64,000 nucleotides of DNA. It comes from Methanolobus sp. Its GTDB lineage: Archaea > Halobacteriota > Methanosarcinia > Methanosarcinales > Methanosarcinaceae. The translations under genes and the position numbers were made by a program. This document shows positions 56,039-64,000 of this stretch, piece after piece; position 1 is the stretch's first letter; every line of letters starts with the position of its first letter. The notes below the pieces were generated by a model. That model saw nothing but the letters and a program-made list of their open reading frames with translations. It was not told the origin of the DNA and did no database searches. The stretch spans positions 117,239 through 181,238 of the forward strand of contig NZ_JADQBY010000013.1 in NCBI RefSeq assembly GCF_016278385.1, written 5' to 3'.

Positions 56039-56082
56039 TAGTAGTCTACAGTTTTCAAAAAACGAAAATGAGAAATAAAGAT

Positions 56083-56103
56083 GTGGCATGTGAAACATGC
56101 CAC
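56083..56103. terminator. Hairpin between the convergent mscS and trpB2 genes
   Basis: GTGGCATG (56083-56090) and CATGCCAC (56096-56103) form an 8-bp stem around TGAAA. T-rich sequence follows on the plus side (CTGTTTTAATTAATTATTG); on the minus side it comes after the trpB2 stop. Confidence 0.6.
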
Positions 56104-56131
56104 TAAAACCTGTTTTAATTAATTATTGTAT

Positions 56132-57430
56132 TTAATCGTTGGTTAGGTCGCCGCTGAAGTATTTGTCATAGGAACCCATGTCGAAGTGACCGTGACCACT
56201 AAGGTTGAACAGGATGGTCTTTTCTTCGCCTGTCTGCTTGCATTTGAGTGCTTCATCGATCGCGCATTTGATGGCATGGGCTGATTCAGGTGCAGGAGCT
56301 ATTCCTTCAGTGCGTGCGAATGTTACGGCTGCATCAAAGACCTCTATCTGGTGATATGATGTTGCTTCCATGATTCCGTCTGCAACAAGCTTACTGACAA
56401 TTGGTGAGGCACCGTGGTACCGCAGACCTCCTGCGTGGATGGCAGGTGGTATGAATTCTGAACCGAGGGTGTACATCTTAAGCAGAGGGGTCATTTGTGC
56501 CATGTCACCGAAGTCGTACTTGAATTCTCCGCAAGTAAGTGTTGGACATGCAGAAGGTTCGACAGCTATGAACCGTGTGTCAGTATCTCCGGCAAGATTG
56601 TCCTTTATGAAAGGCAGACTAATTCCAGCAAGGTTACTACCGCCACCACAGCATCCAATTACTATATCAGGGTAGTCCTCGGTCTTATCGAACTGTTTCT
56701 GGGTCTCAAGACCCACAACGGTCTGGTGAAGGCTGGTGTGGTTTAGAACACTGCCAAGCGCATACTTGGTATTGTCGTTAAGAGCTGCTTCCTCAATTGC
56801 CTCACTGATGGCAATTCCGAGACTGCCTGTTGTGTCAGGATACATTTCACGGATTTTTCTTCCAAACTGTGTCTCTGTGCTTGGGGATGGAACTACGGTT
56901 GCTCCCCAGAGGTTGATAAGGGACTTGCGGTATGGTTTCTGGTAGAAGCTTGAGCTTACCATGTAAACCTTACATTCGATGTCAAAGTAATTGCAGCAAA
57001 GGGATAATGCACTGCCCCACTGGCCTGCACCTGTCTCGGTAGTGATCCTCTCGGTGCCTTCCTTCATATTATAGTATGCCTGCGCGATTGCAGTGTTTGG
57101 CTTGTGGCTTCCTGCAGGACTGACACTTTCGTTCTTATAGTAGATCTTTGCAGGGGTTCCTAGTGCCTTCTCAAGTCTGTGTGCCCTGTGCAAAGGTGAT
57201 GGTCTCCACAGTGTGTATATTTCCCTGATCTCTTCAGGAATGTCAATATATCTCTTGGAGCTGATCTCCTGATTGATAAGTTCCTTTGCAAATATAGGCT
57301 CAAGATCCTTAGGGTCCATTGGCTCATTGGTTGCAGGATTCAGTGGTGGCTCCACTGGCAAATCAGCAAGTATGTTATACCACTGTTTTGGCATCTCATT
57401 CTCATCAAGTAATATTTTTGTATGATCCAT
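56132..57430 (-). CDS. trpB2: Tryptophan synthase beta-like protein, TrpB2 type
   Basis: 432 aa, longer than TrpB1 by an N-terminal extension typical of TrpB2. [20 protein letters not shown], the PLP lysine in [40 protein letters not shown] and [17 protein letters not shown] are present. TrpB2 condenses serine with indole and does not normally pair with TrpA, which agrees with the absence of trp genes here. AGAGG precedes the ATG. Confidence 0.92.
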   Translation of the reverse strand: MDHTKILLDENEMPKQWYNILADLPVEPPLNPATNEPMDPKDLEPIFAKELINQEISSKRYIDIPEEIREIYTLWRPSPLHRAHRLEKALGTPAKIYYKNESVSPAGSHKPNTAIAQAYYNMKEGTERITTETGAGQWGSALSLCCNYFDIECKVYMVSSSFYQKPYRKSLINLWGATVVPSPSTETQFGRKIREMYPDTTGSLGIAISEAIEEAALNDNTKYALGSVLNHTSLHQTVVGLETQKQFDKTEDYPDIVIGCCGGGSNLAGISLPFIKDNLAGDTDTRFIAVEPSACPTLTCGEFKYDFGDMAQMTPLLKMYTLGSEFIPPAIHAGGLRYHGASPIVSKLVADGIMEATSYHQIEVFDAAVTFARTEGIAPAPESAHAIKCAIDEALKCKQTGEEKTILFNLSGHGHFDMGSYDKYFSGDLTND

Positions 57431-57894
57431 AGTTATACCTCTGTAGAAAGGGAATCGATAATGTATAGTTCAGTACATTTACGTATATTTAATGGTTTTG
57501 ATTTATGACGGAATGTGTTAACTGGATTAATTTTAAGAATGATGTAAGAAGCAGAATATGTGTGGCGTTGAATAAGGTAAAGAATCACTAACGTTTGAAT
57601 TCAAATAATTATGTGATTATTTGGTTCTGATAATTAAAAATTGAAATTCTCTATTTCTATTTTGGTGATTATGGAATCAGGTTATAATTTCAAATTATCT
57701 CCCTCTCATACTAATATTGGGTAATAGGTAACGTCAAAAAACCGAGCTTCTATTAAAAAATTAAAGTTCCACTATTATTCAAAGTAGGGATATATAACTT
57801 TAAGAATAATTTAGATACATACACTCAAAACCAATTTTTAAAAAGACAAAACAAAAAACATATCAATGATAGTTTATTCAAACCTAATTGTTAG
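57431..57894. other. AT-rich intergenic region, nothing recognisable
   Basis: About 460 bases of strongly AT-rich DNA between divergent trpB2 and the lipoprotein gene. No coding frame, tRNA or convincing hairpin; GGGATATATAAC near 57788 could be a TATA element for the lipoprotein gene. Confidence 0.5.
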
Positions 57895-57903
57895 GTGCAA
57901 TAT

Positions 57904-58914
57904 ATGAATGAAAAATCAAAAATAATATTCCTGATGTCATTATTGGCAGTGTCTGTCATTGTAGCTGGATGTGTAGATAACAAAGATCAGGATGTAACTG
58001 AGGTTTTTACTTCACTGCCAGAAATTAATAAGCTACTTCAAGATTACCCTAATGCAGAAATAACAGTTACATATTGGACTAAGGAAGAAGTAGCAGAAGC
58101 CTCTGATGAAATTGCTATACAGTGTGATAAGAATATATCACCAAGGGCGCTTTATAAGGCAACTTTTATAGAAGAAGATTTCAAAATTACTTCGTGGATT
58201 GATGCTGAAACTCAGACAGTAATATGCACAACACGTGAAAGTATAAATAAGCCAACAGAATCGACACCTAGTGAAACAACAGAAATAGTTTATGAGTCTA
58301 CAGAATCATCACCTAGCGAAACAATAGAAATGGTTTATGAGTCTACAGAATCGACACATAGTGAAACAAATTATGAACCAACTTGTACAAAAGGTTATAC
58401 TGATGAATACATGACCAGTTCTTATTATACTTTAAGAAAATATCAACACGAAGACTGTTCTTATGAATGGGTAAAATGGAAGCTAATACCTCAAATTGAT
58501 GATGATATTCCAGTATTCTCATCATGGGATTTAGATTCATTTGAAAATCAAGGGCTATGGACATCTCGTGCTATTTCTTATGAGTTTGCTGAAACAGTGT
58601 CTGCAAGAGCTAAAGTAGGAGTACCATTGTTAATCCAAGGAGGATTGCAAGCATGCTATGGAACCGATAGAAATACTCTTACAGATATCTGCTATGTTGA
58701 AGATGGACAGATTAATATTCAAATTTATAAAGACAATATTGAACTTTTCTTTGTTTCTTCTTTGACAAATGAATATGGGTCTTGGGAAAGTGAAGAATTT
58801 ATTCCTATGGAAGATGGATACTATAATGCAAAATTAAGTTGGTTAGAAGGAAATTCAAATTTAAGTGAAAACCCTTGGCAGTCAGTTGAATTTGCTTTTT
58901 ATGTTTCTGAATGA
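57904..58914 (+). CDS. Exported lipoprotein with Ser/Thr/Glu repeats
   Basis: 336 aa from the ATG at 57904, 6 bases after AGGTG; a GTG at 57895 overlaps that site. A signal sequence ends in a lipobox (SVIVAGC), so the Cys is probably lipidated. Then comes a folded stretch (EINKLLQDYPNAEITVTYWT), about 35 residues of near-identical Thr/Ser/Glu/Pro repeats, and a C-terminal domain of about 180 residues with two or three Cys and SYEFAETVSARAKVGVP. It is AT-rich and without a partner gene. The substrate or ligand is unknown; probably surface exposed. Confidence 0.7.
   Translation: MNEKSKIIFLMSLLAVSVIVAGCVDNKDQDVTEVFTSLPEINKLLQDYPNAEITVTYWTKEEVAEASDEIAIQCDKNISPRALYKATFIEEDFKITSWIDAETQTVICTTRESINKPTESTPSETTEIVYESTESSPSETIEMVYESTESTHSETNYEPTCTKGYTDEYMTSSYYTLRKYQHEDCSYEWVKWKLIPQIDDDIPVFSSWDLDSFENQGLWTSRAISYEFAETVSARAKVGVPLLIQGGLQACYGTDRNTLTDICYVEDGQINIQIYKDNIELFFVSSLTNEYGSWESEEFIPMEDGYYNAKLSWLEGNSNLSENPWQSVEFAFYVSE
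58255..58374 (+). repeat. In-frame tandem repeat inside the lipoprotein gene
   Basis: Two full 45-base units (58255-58299 and 58300-58344) and a partial third encode TES[TS]PSET[TI]E[IM]VYES. The units differ at a few bases only, suggesting a recent expansion. Confidence 0.8.
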
Positions 58915-58995
58915 CAAGGATTTATTGTTGGTTCTAGTCCCTAACGTGTTTGATCGGAATAATTACCAATTATTTTTCATTTAATTTTTATTCAA

Positions 58996-59223
58996 TTAGC
59001 ACTCTTCCCACATCTCCAATCTTTCCCTTACATGATGGTTGAGTGTGAATGGCTCCTCAGCTTCAGCATTCTTCTTCATATAGTGGAGTGTACCTTTAGA
59101 GAATCCCATCTTTTTCCAGTCAGAGTAAGATCTGCTTAATATCTTTTGTCTGATCTCATCCGTATCCTGCCTGTCAACAGCATAAGCAAGCTTGCTGAAC
59201 TTAACAATCTTGCCCAGTGCGTC
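58996..59223 (-). pseudogene. Relic of a gene resembling the Cas1 C-terminal end
   Basis: 75 codons lacking a start, preceded immediately by a TAA and ending in TAA. The sequence reads KLAYAVDRQDTDEIRQKILS, then WKKMGFSKGTLHYMKKNAEA, EEPFTLNHHVRERLEMWEEC. The S-K-G-T-L-H-Y block and PFTLN-x-HVRERL end fit what I remember of archaeal Cas1 C-terminal tails, but no catalytic domain and no cas2 or repeats are nearby. It is therefore a stranded fragment. The 58915-58995 and 59224-59290 parts of this gap are AT-rich and empty. Confidence 0.55.
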
Positions 59224-59290
59224 TTATTTTCCCACCCGTAAAATAAAATTGCTTGGAAACTACGATGATTCGTTTATTTTGCTCTGCAAA

Positions 59291-59887
59291 TCACTTTCTC
59301 CTGTAAACACTCACCACAACCAGCGCGAACACAGCACACAGCGCCGTAAATGCCGGTGTTGCAGGTGAGCTGTCGTTGTCTGAGTCACTTACGGGCGCTG
59401 CTGTAGTTTCAGGTCTTTCGTAGTACTCTTCGGAGATTGTGACGTAGGCGGCGGTGAACTCACCACTAGTGATAGTTTTAGCAGTGTCCAAATCGGTCAT
59501 TTGATAATAAAAATCAATAGGTGCACTACCGCCAGCCCATTCTTCATTTGGAGAAACAGTCCACTCAAAAACTCTTGTTTCATTTGCTTCTATAATTCCT
59601 CGGGTACCTGTTCCTAACTTTTCAGTTGGTCCCTCTATTATATCAAAATCACTGTTACCTATTGATAGTAATTGAACAGCAAGAAAATTCTTTTTGTAGC
59701 AAGTTACTTCAAATCTCAGTTTGAACGGTTCACCTATTTTTAAAAGTGGCTTTGGGGTTGTGTCCTCCGGATATAGTTGATCATTGTAATAAACGTCAAT
59801 CTTTAGATTGGAACTTGCTGACGATACAGGCATTAAAAAAAATACTAATAAAAATGTAATACATAAAATACTTAGTTTGTAGTTCAT
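59291..59887 (-). CDS. Sarcinarray-family exported protein with C-terminal sorting-type anchor
   Basis: 198 aa. Signal peptide LSILCITFLLVFFLMPVSSA, an ectodomain with the pattern DVYYNDQLYPEDTTPKPLLK, IGEPFKLRFEVTCYKKNFLA, then EWTVSPNEEWAGGSAPIDFY, a Ser/Asp linker and a C-terminal hydrophobic stretch ending RRK. This matches my memory of the sarcinarray family, repeated in Methanosarcina genomes. The C-terminus resembles PGF-CTERM-type archaeosortase signals. The biological role is unknown. Confidence 0.72.
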   Translation of the reverse strand: MNYKLSILCITFLLVFFLMPVSSASSNLKIDVYYNDQLYPEDTTPKPLLKIGEPFKLRFEVTCYKKNFLAVQLLSIGNSDFDIIEGPTEKLGTGTRGIIEANETRVFEWTVSPNEEWAGGSAPIDFYYQMTDLDTAKTITSGEFTAAYVTISEEYYERPETTAAPVSDSDNDSSPATPAFTALCAVFALVVVSVYRRK

Positions 59888-59908
59888 GTCCTTTCCTCGT
59901 TATTGTAA

Positions 59909-62900
59909 CTAAAAATTATCATATGAGATTGACTTCTCGTCTCTATCTCCCGTTTTATCGCCTACACCTTTTGGTCCAGGTCCAACTATTGTGGCAGCAT
60001 AACCTGAAAATTCAAATTCTATGCGTTCATTGTATCCAATAAGAATAAATCCACCGCTTTCCCCTCTTTTTGTGGGGTGATATACTTCATCTGTTTTACG
60101 AATATAGACCTGTGAATCATGCCCAAAATATGAGTTAAAAAGGCATTCATTGTCATTATCCATAATCTCAAAAGTTTCATATTTCCCTTTCACATAATAC
60201 TCCCATACATTCACCGTACACACCCATTGTGGAATCATGATCGGCAAACCACAAGGGACCAATTTCATAGACTTCTGCAACCTTTTTTCTATCTTCTCGG
60301 TGAATTGTCCTGTTAGTTTATCTGCTGATTCGTCCAGTTTGTTCTGTAATTCAGAATTGATGTTTGCGAAGCACTCATCCACGACTGCCTGACAACCCTG
60401 CACAGCCAGGCAAATTCCTTCAGTGGCACCGATTTGCATATCGGCTTCAAGGCGGTATAATGCAATATCGAGGTCATTGGATGATATTGTCGGATTGTCA
60501 GTTATGATCTTTTTACTGACCTGGGTGAATATTTCGTCTTGCAGGGTGTTGTCTGCTGTCATGTCCGTGAGTTGAGTATCTGACAGAGTTGCCAGATAGG
60601 TAATAGCTATCTGGTTGACATCCTCACTGCTGACCCATGTGCTGAGAATCGGGTCCTTTGCAACTTCGTTGGCAACTGCTTCTGGGAGATTATCTCTCAG
60701 ACTCTTGCTGTATGCATCCATCATCTTCGTGCGGTTTTCTTCAATGAGGCTGGTGTCTGTTGACACTCCACCTGTTGTGAGCTCTGCATTGTTAGATGCA
60801 ATGTCATCAATCAGGGAATCGATCTCTGTATTTGCATCTGCAAGACTCTGGCTCATGGACTGAGCTACTGCATCTTTCATAGGTGCTGTGGCATCAGACA
60901 GCATTTCTGAAATGTCATCACCTATTCCTGTGGAGAAAACACAGACATTGCGTACAGCCAGGGGGTATATTTCTTTGCCCAGTTCAGTTTCCCACTTGTA
61001 CTGGTTTTGCAGGTCAAAATTCGGGTCATGATAAAGATAATCAGGACTCTGGTCCACTACAATAGTGATGTTCTCGGTCCAGTTGTACTTGCTTTGTGGA
61101 AGACATTCAACCTGCATTGTTTCAATGATTCCCATTTCAGCTCCAAGGGCAGTGGAAGCCTTATCCATAGCAGGGTTGTTGAAAAGCACACTGGTACTAT
61201 CAGAGTTCATGACAAGATCAAGAAGAGAATGACCCTGCTCATCACTGAATGATTTATCCACCTGATCCTCAAATGAGCTTTCTGCATTGCTGTAACGTTC
61301 TTTTAGTTCACTGAGCAAGCGTTCGTAGGCTTCATTCTTTGCAATGGCACGACAGGCATCACTGCTTGTGCTGAACTGGCTTTCGTTTATATGCTGTATC
61401 TGCTGGATGAAAGATTCACGTTTTGATGTTTCTTCCATCTCTGCAGCAATATCCAGTGATGCAGCTTGTATCAGTGTGGTGGGGTTCTTTCCGAGATTCT
61501 CTCCAAGCAGGAATACTTCTCTTGTTGGATTGTCTGTGTTAATAGCGTCAAACATCTCCTCCATCTCAAGTGCCATCTTATAGTGGAGCCAGTCAGGGAT
61601 ATCGCAGTAGACCTTTTCCTCAGGGAGCATCGTTCCGTTGCTATAGGTGAAATAGTTGCCCTGTATGATGTTTAGTTTTGGCAGGACTTCCTGTTCACGA
61701 TATCTGTCTGCTGCGTCGGAGCATTCTTTATCACTTAAGGGAACACCATCAACGATCACAGTGTTTGTTTTGTAATCGCTGTCACTTCCCGGCTCGTATG
61801 AACTCAGTCCATTGTATCCTCCGGAAGGCAGCATCTGGTAATAGACAATACTGAAATTCTCAGTTTCTGTCTGGGTGTGGGATACTTTTTCATAGTCTGT
61901 AAGCGGGTAATTCGTTCTTGAGCCGGAAGAATCACCATTAACATGGGTCCACTTTCCGGTTCCATCGGCACCAACGCTGTATGTTTTATATGACCAGTGG
62001 TATGTGTAATCGATGTCCCAGCGTGTTCTTATCCTGAATTTGATGTTGTATGTCACCTTCCAGTCAAAGCTGTGGTTTTCACTGGAAAAATAACCATCAG
62101 TACGTTTAAGATTCAGTGTTGTGTCATTCCCAATGTATTCATAGACTACATCCACACCTTCACACACTATATCCGTGGATACATGATTCACATTCACAGA
62201 TTTATAGTACCATTTGTGGGATGATGCATCGATATTCACTTTATGATCAACATCTAATGTGCCATTGAAATTGTAATCAGGTGTCAGGGCACAGGTATGT
62301 GAGATATTGATAGGGTAGTGTGCTGTCCATTTGATGTCTTTACTTTCTTTTGATTCCCTGCTCTGGTATGTAGCAGGTTCATAACTGGTAGGACCTGCCT
62401 GCAGGTCATAAGGATCTACAATATTGAATCCATCCCTGAAGACCTGTCCCTGTATATTAGCGCTATATACCTCATTTGTCACATCGTGTATCAGGTCTGG
62501 CTGGTCATGACTCCATTCGTCGTCGTTGTAAACCCAGTTACTGTATACCTCATTTGTAAAATTGGAAACAGATATCACAATTTTTGAGTTATTTTCAACT
62601 TCTTCCATGCTTACATTTGCATCTTCCATGGACTCGTTGATACCCTCTGAAAGACTGATATTGAATGTGCCTTTTTCTGACAATTCATCATAAGTTGTTC
62701 CAGGATCGCTGTTCTTTTCAGCTTCATAGTCATCAGTACCACCTTTTACATCGCTGTAGAGGACTTTTCCGTTGTAATATGTCGTATATGTCAGGGCCCT
62801 GGGGTCTACGGAATCAAAAACACGTTTCTGGGTGTAAATGGTACCCATATTCACAGAAGAGGACAAAGCTGGATTTGTAATGATGTTCAGCGGACCGTTC

Positions 62901-63943
62901 AGGTAATGTTGCCATGGTCCGTATATGAATGTCCTGATATTCGTTGCACCAAGCACAATGTCTGAAGTCACCCCACCGTTGAGCTCTCTTTCATATTCAT
63001 TTACCAGTTCCTCAAGCAAGGGTTCCCTGGAAGTAATGACTGCTGATACGTTCATTGTCATGTTTGTGGAACTGTTTGTTGTAAGGTCCATCAGCGTGTA
63101 ATTCAGATTTTCCACAGTCATAGTATAATATATAGGATAGGCAGGATCATCATCAGGGCTTCTGGATATCTCTCTGAACAGGGAGCCATTGATCTTATCT
63201 ATCCTTATCTGGGATGCTTCCACGACAGGTTCTATATTAATTGCATAATTGTTGAAAGTGTGCTGTTTTTCCTGATAGGATGTCTGCAGGTATTCATTAA
63301 AACGTGTAGCTGTAATGTCCTTCAGGGGACTTGCACCTACATGGAACCAGTTAATAGCTTTAGTCTCTGCTCCGTATTCCAGGACAAGATAGGTGTAACC
63401 GTATTCTGCATTTTCAGGGATTGTAAGTACTTCTTCAAATTCGGATCTCGTCCAGAATGAATGTGTGTTATCGTAGGTAATTGTCTGATAGACTGTTCCT
63501 GTGTTGCTTTTCAGGGTCAGCGTCCTGGGCTGATCAGAGAACAGGGATGAAATTGCTTTGTAAACATCGGATGGCAGGGCTACCGATACCCTGATCGAAT
63601 TACCTGGTTCGATCTCACGGGAATCGGGGGACACGGAAAAACCATCTGATTCCATGGGTTCGTATGCTAGATCATCCGGCTTGATTATGGGGTGTTCACC
63701 CTGCCAGGCAAGAGCCTCCATACCAGCATAATTAAGGCAACGTGCAAGGTCAGCAGATGCAAACTCTATTGCATTTTTCTCCATGTCAGTAGTATCAGTG
63801 GTGTAGATTATCTCTGCCAGTTCGTAATCTGTTTTTGCTATATATGCCGATGCTATTACTGCAAAAAGTAATATGAACATACCAATCACAGCAAACGGGA
63901 TGTAAGCCCTGGTGTCCTGGCTGAAGCTACGTTTTTCATGCAA
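59909..63943 (-). CDS. Very large membrane-anchored extracellular protein
   Basis: 1344 aa from a TTG at 63943; the frame stays open to the window's right edge and has no good ribosome site, so the true start may lie beyond it. A single N-terminal membrane helix (AYIPFAVIGMFILLFAVIAS) is preceded by a short basic segment, resembling pilin-like or type II N-terminal anchors. The rest is extracellular-looking: many N-x-S/T sites, Tyr/Asp-rich beta regions (IKWTAHYPINISHTCALTPD), and a long helical part (about 870-1250). It resembles large proteins found beside archaeal pilin operons, but I cannot name the family. It lies 21 bases upstream of the sarcinarray gene and is probably cotranscribed. 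Confidence 0.7.
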   Translation of the reverse strand: MHEKRSFSQDTRAYIPFAVIGMFILLFAVIASAYIAKTDYELAEIIYTTDTTDMEKNAIEFASADLARCLNYAGMEALAWQGEHPIIKPDDLAYEPMESDGFSVSPDSREIEPGNSIRVSVALPSDVYKAISSLFSDQPRTLTLKSNTGTVYQTITYDNTHSFWTRSEFEEVLTIPENAEYGYTYLVLEYGAETKAINWFHVGASPLKDITATRFNEYLQTSYQEKQHTFNNYAINIEPVVEASQIRIDKINGSLFREISRSPDDDPAYPIYYTMTVENLNYTLMDLTTNSSTNMTMNVSAVITSREPLLEELVNEYERELNGGVTSDIVLGATNIRTFIYGPWQHYLNGPLNIITNPALSSSVNMGTIYTQKRVFDSVDPRALTYTTYYNGKVLYSDVKGGTDDYEAEKNSDPGTTYDELSEKGTFNISLSEGINESMEDANVSMEEVENNSKIVISVSNFTNEVYSNWVYNDDEWSHDQPDLIHDVTNEVYSANIQGQVFRDGFNIVDPYDLQAGPTSYEPATYQSRESKESKDIKWTAHYPINISHTCALTPDYNFNGTLDVDHKVNIDASSHKWYYKSVNVNHVSTDIVCEGVDVVYEYIGNDTTLNLKRTDGYFSSENHSFDWKVTYNIKFRIRTRWDIDYTYHWSYKTYSVGADGTGKWTHVNGDSSGSRTNYPLTDYEKVSHTQTETENFSIVYYQMLPSGGYNGLSSYEPGSDSDYKTNTVIVDGVPLSDKECSDAADRYREQEVLPKLNIIQGNYFTYSNGTMLPEEKVYCDIPDWLHYKMALEMEEMFDAINTDNPTREVFLLGENLGKNPTTLIQAASLDIAAEMEETSKRESFIQQIQHINESQFSTSSDACRAIAKNEAYERLLSELKERYSNAESSFEDQVDKSFSDEQGHSLLDLVMNSDSTSVLFNNPAMDKASTALGAEMGIIETMQVECLPQSKYNWTENITIVVDQSPDYLYHDPNFDLQNQYKWETELGKEIYPLAVRNVCVFSTGIGDDISEMLSDATAPMKDAVAQSMSQSLADANTEIDSLIDDIASNNAELTTGGVSTDTSLIEENRTKMMDAYSKSLRDNLPEAVANEVAKDPILSTWVSSEDVNQIAITYLATLSDTQLTDMTADNTLQDEIFTQVSKKIITDNPTISSNDLDIALYRLEADMQIGATEGICLAVQGCQAVVDECFANINSELQNKLDESADKLTGQFTEKIEKRLQKSMKLVPCGLPIMIPQWVCTVNVWEYYVKGKYETFEIMDNDNECLFNSYFGHDSQVYIRKTDEVYHPTKRGESGGFILIGYNERIEFEFSGYAATIVGPGPKGVGDKTGDRDEKSISYDNF

Positions 63944-64000
63944 ATTCGGCTCTGTAGAAAACCTACTTCCTATTTTATTTTGACATAATAATTTAAAAAG

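Noticed and set aside
58255..58374. Tandem repeat as a CRISPR array
   Set aside because: No spacers; repeats are in-frame and code for a Ser/Thr/Glu linker.
8637..59223. The two Cas1-like ends as att sites of a 50-kb integrated element
   Set aside because: Same orientation, but the interval holds core genes (exosome, proteasome, synthetases), no integrase and no tRNA boundary; an integrated element is implausible.

Overview
The window is about 64 kb of a methanogenic archaeon, most likely a member of the Methanosarcinaceae (Methanolobus or Methanosarcina type). The evidence is the archaeal exosome/RNase P/proteasome superoperon, two methanogenesis-marker proteins, an AhbC-type radical SAM enzyme beside siroheme genes, DUF1699, a sarcinarray-type exported protein, archaeal-type ProS and ValS, and a tRNA-Trp whose intron looks like a box C/D guide RNA. 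There is no rRNA gene, CRISPR array, IS element or recognisable integrase.

Layout. 1-9.2 kb is accessory: an RND (HAE3-type) exporter, two paralogous exported CARDB-like proteins, a TrmB-like regulator and an AI-2E-type permease with an in-frame stop. They are followed by a candidate small RNA, a 65-aa ORF, a second TrmB regulator and an AT-rich pair of unknown genes. 9.2-11.5 kb holds a decayed coding relic and an orphan 553-aa membrane-anchored coiled-coil protein with an internal duplication. 11.5-21.6 kb has clpB divergent from a small HTH regulator with inverted repeats between them, a MobB-MoaE fusion, radC, a DUF2207-LemA pair, and methanogenesis marker 11 with an IorA-like protein. 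21.7-26 kb is marker 12, DUF2103, ACT, PaaK and a DHH phosphoesterase.

26-34 kb is the translation/RNA-decay superoperon, read right to left: eL15, a COG1325-type RNA-binding protein, Rnp3, Rnp2, PsmA, SBDS, Rrp4, Rrp41, Rrp42, eL43, RpoP, Brix, Pcc1, prefoldin beta. Stop/start overlaps and short gaps imply coupled expression, with a probable internal promoter before psmA. 34-43 kb has DUF4405, a REC-PAS response regulator, intron-bearing tRNA-Trp, a CobT-like protein, ProS, ZPR1, SepF, a PUA protein and ValS. 43-45 kb is an intergenic island that may encode a structured RNA, then an oxidative-stress set (DsrE-like, ferritin, superoxide reductase) and a 31-aa membrane peptide. 45-57.4 kb holds AhbC with HemD and CobA (tetrapyrrole/heme branch), DUF1699, HisD, Hel308, an aquaporin, DUF2193, MscS and TrpB2. 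57.4-64 kb is accessory surface biology: a repeat-bearing lipoprotein, a fragment resembling a Cas1 C-terminal tail, a sarcinarray protein and a 1344-aa membrane-anchored extracellular protein.

Most promising for novelty: the 553-aa duplicated protein, the small-RNA candidate upstream of the RND operon, the structured island upstream of the oxidative-stress set, the non-AUG starts in the RND/TrmB locus, and scattered fragments of a possible vanished cas1. All assignments come from reading the sequence; none was confirmed by a database search.
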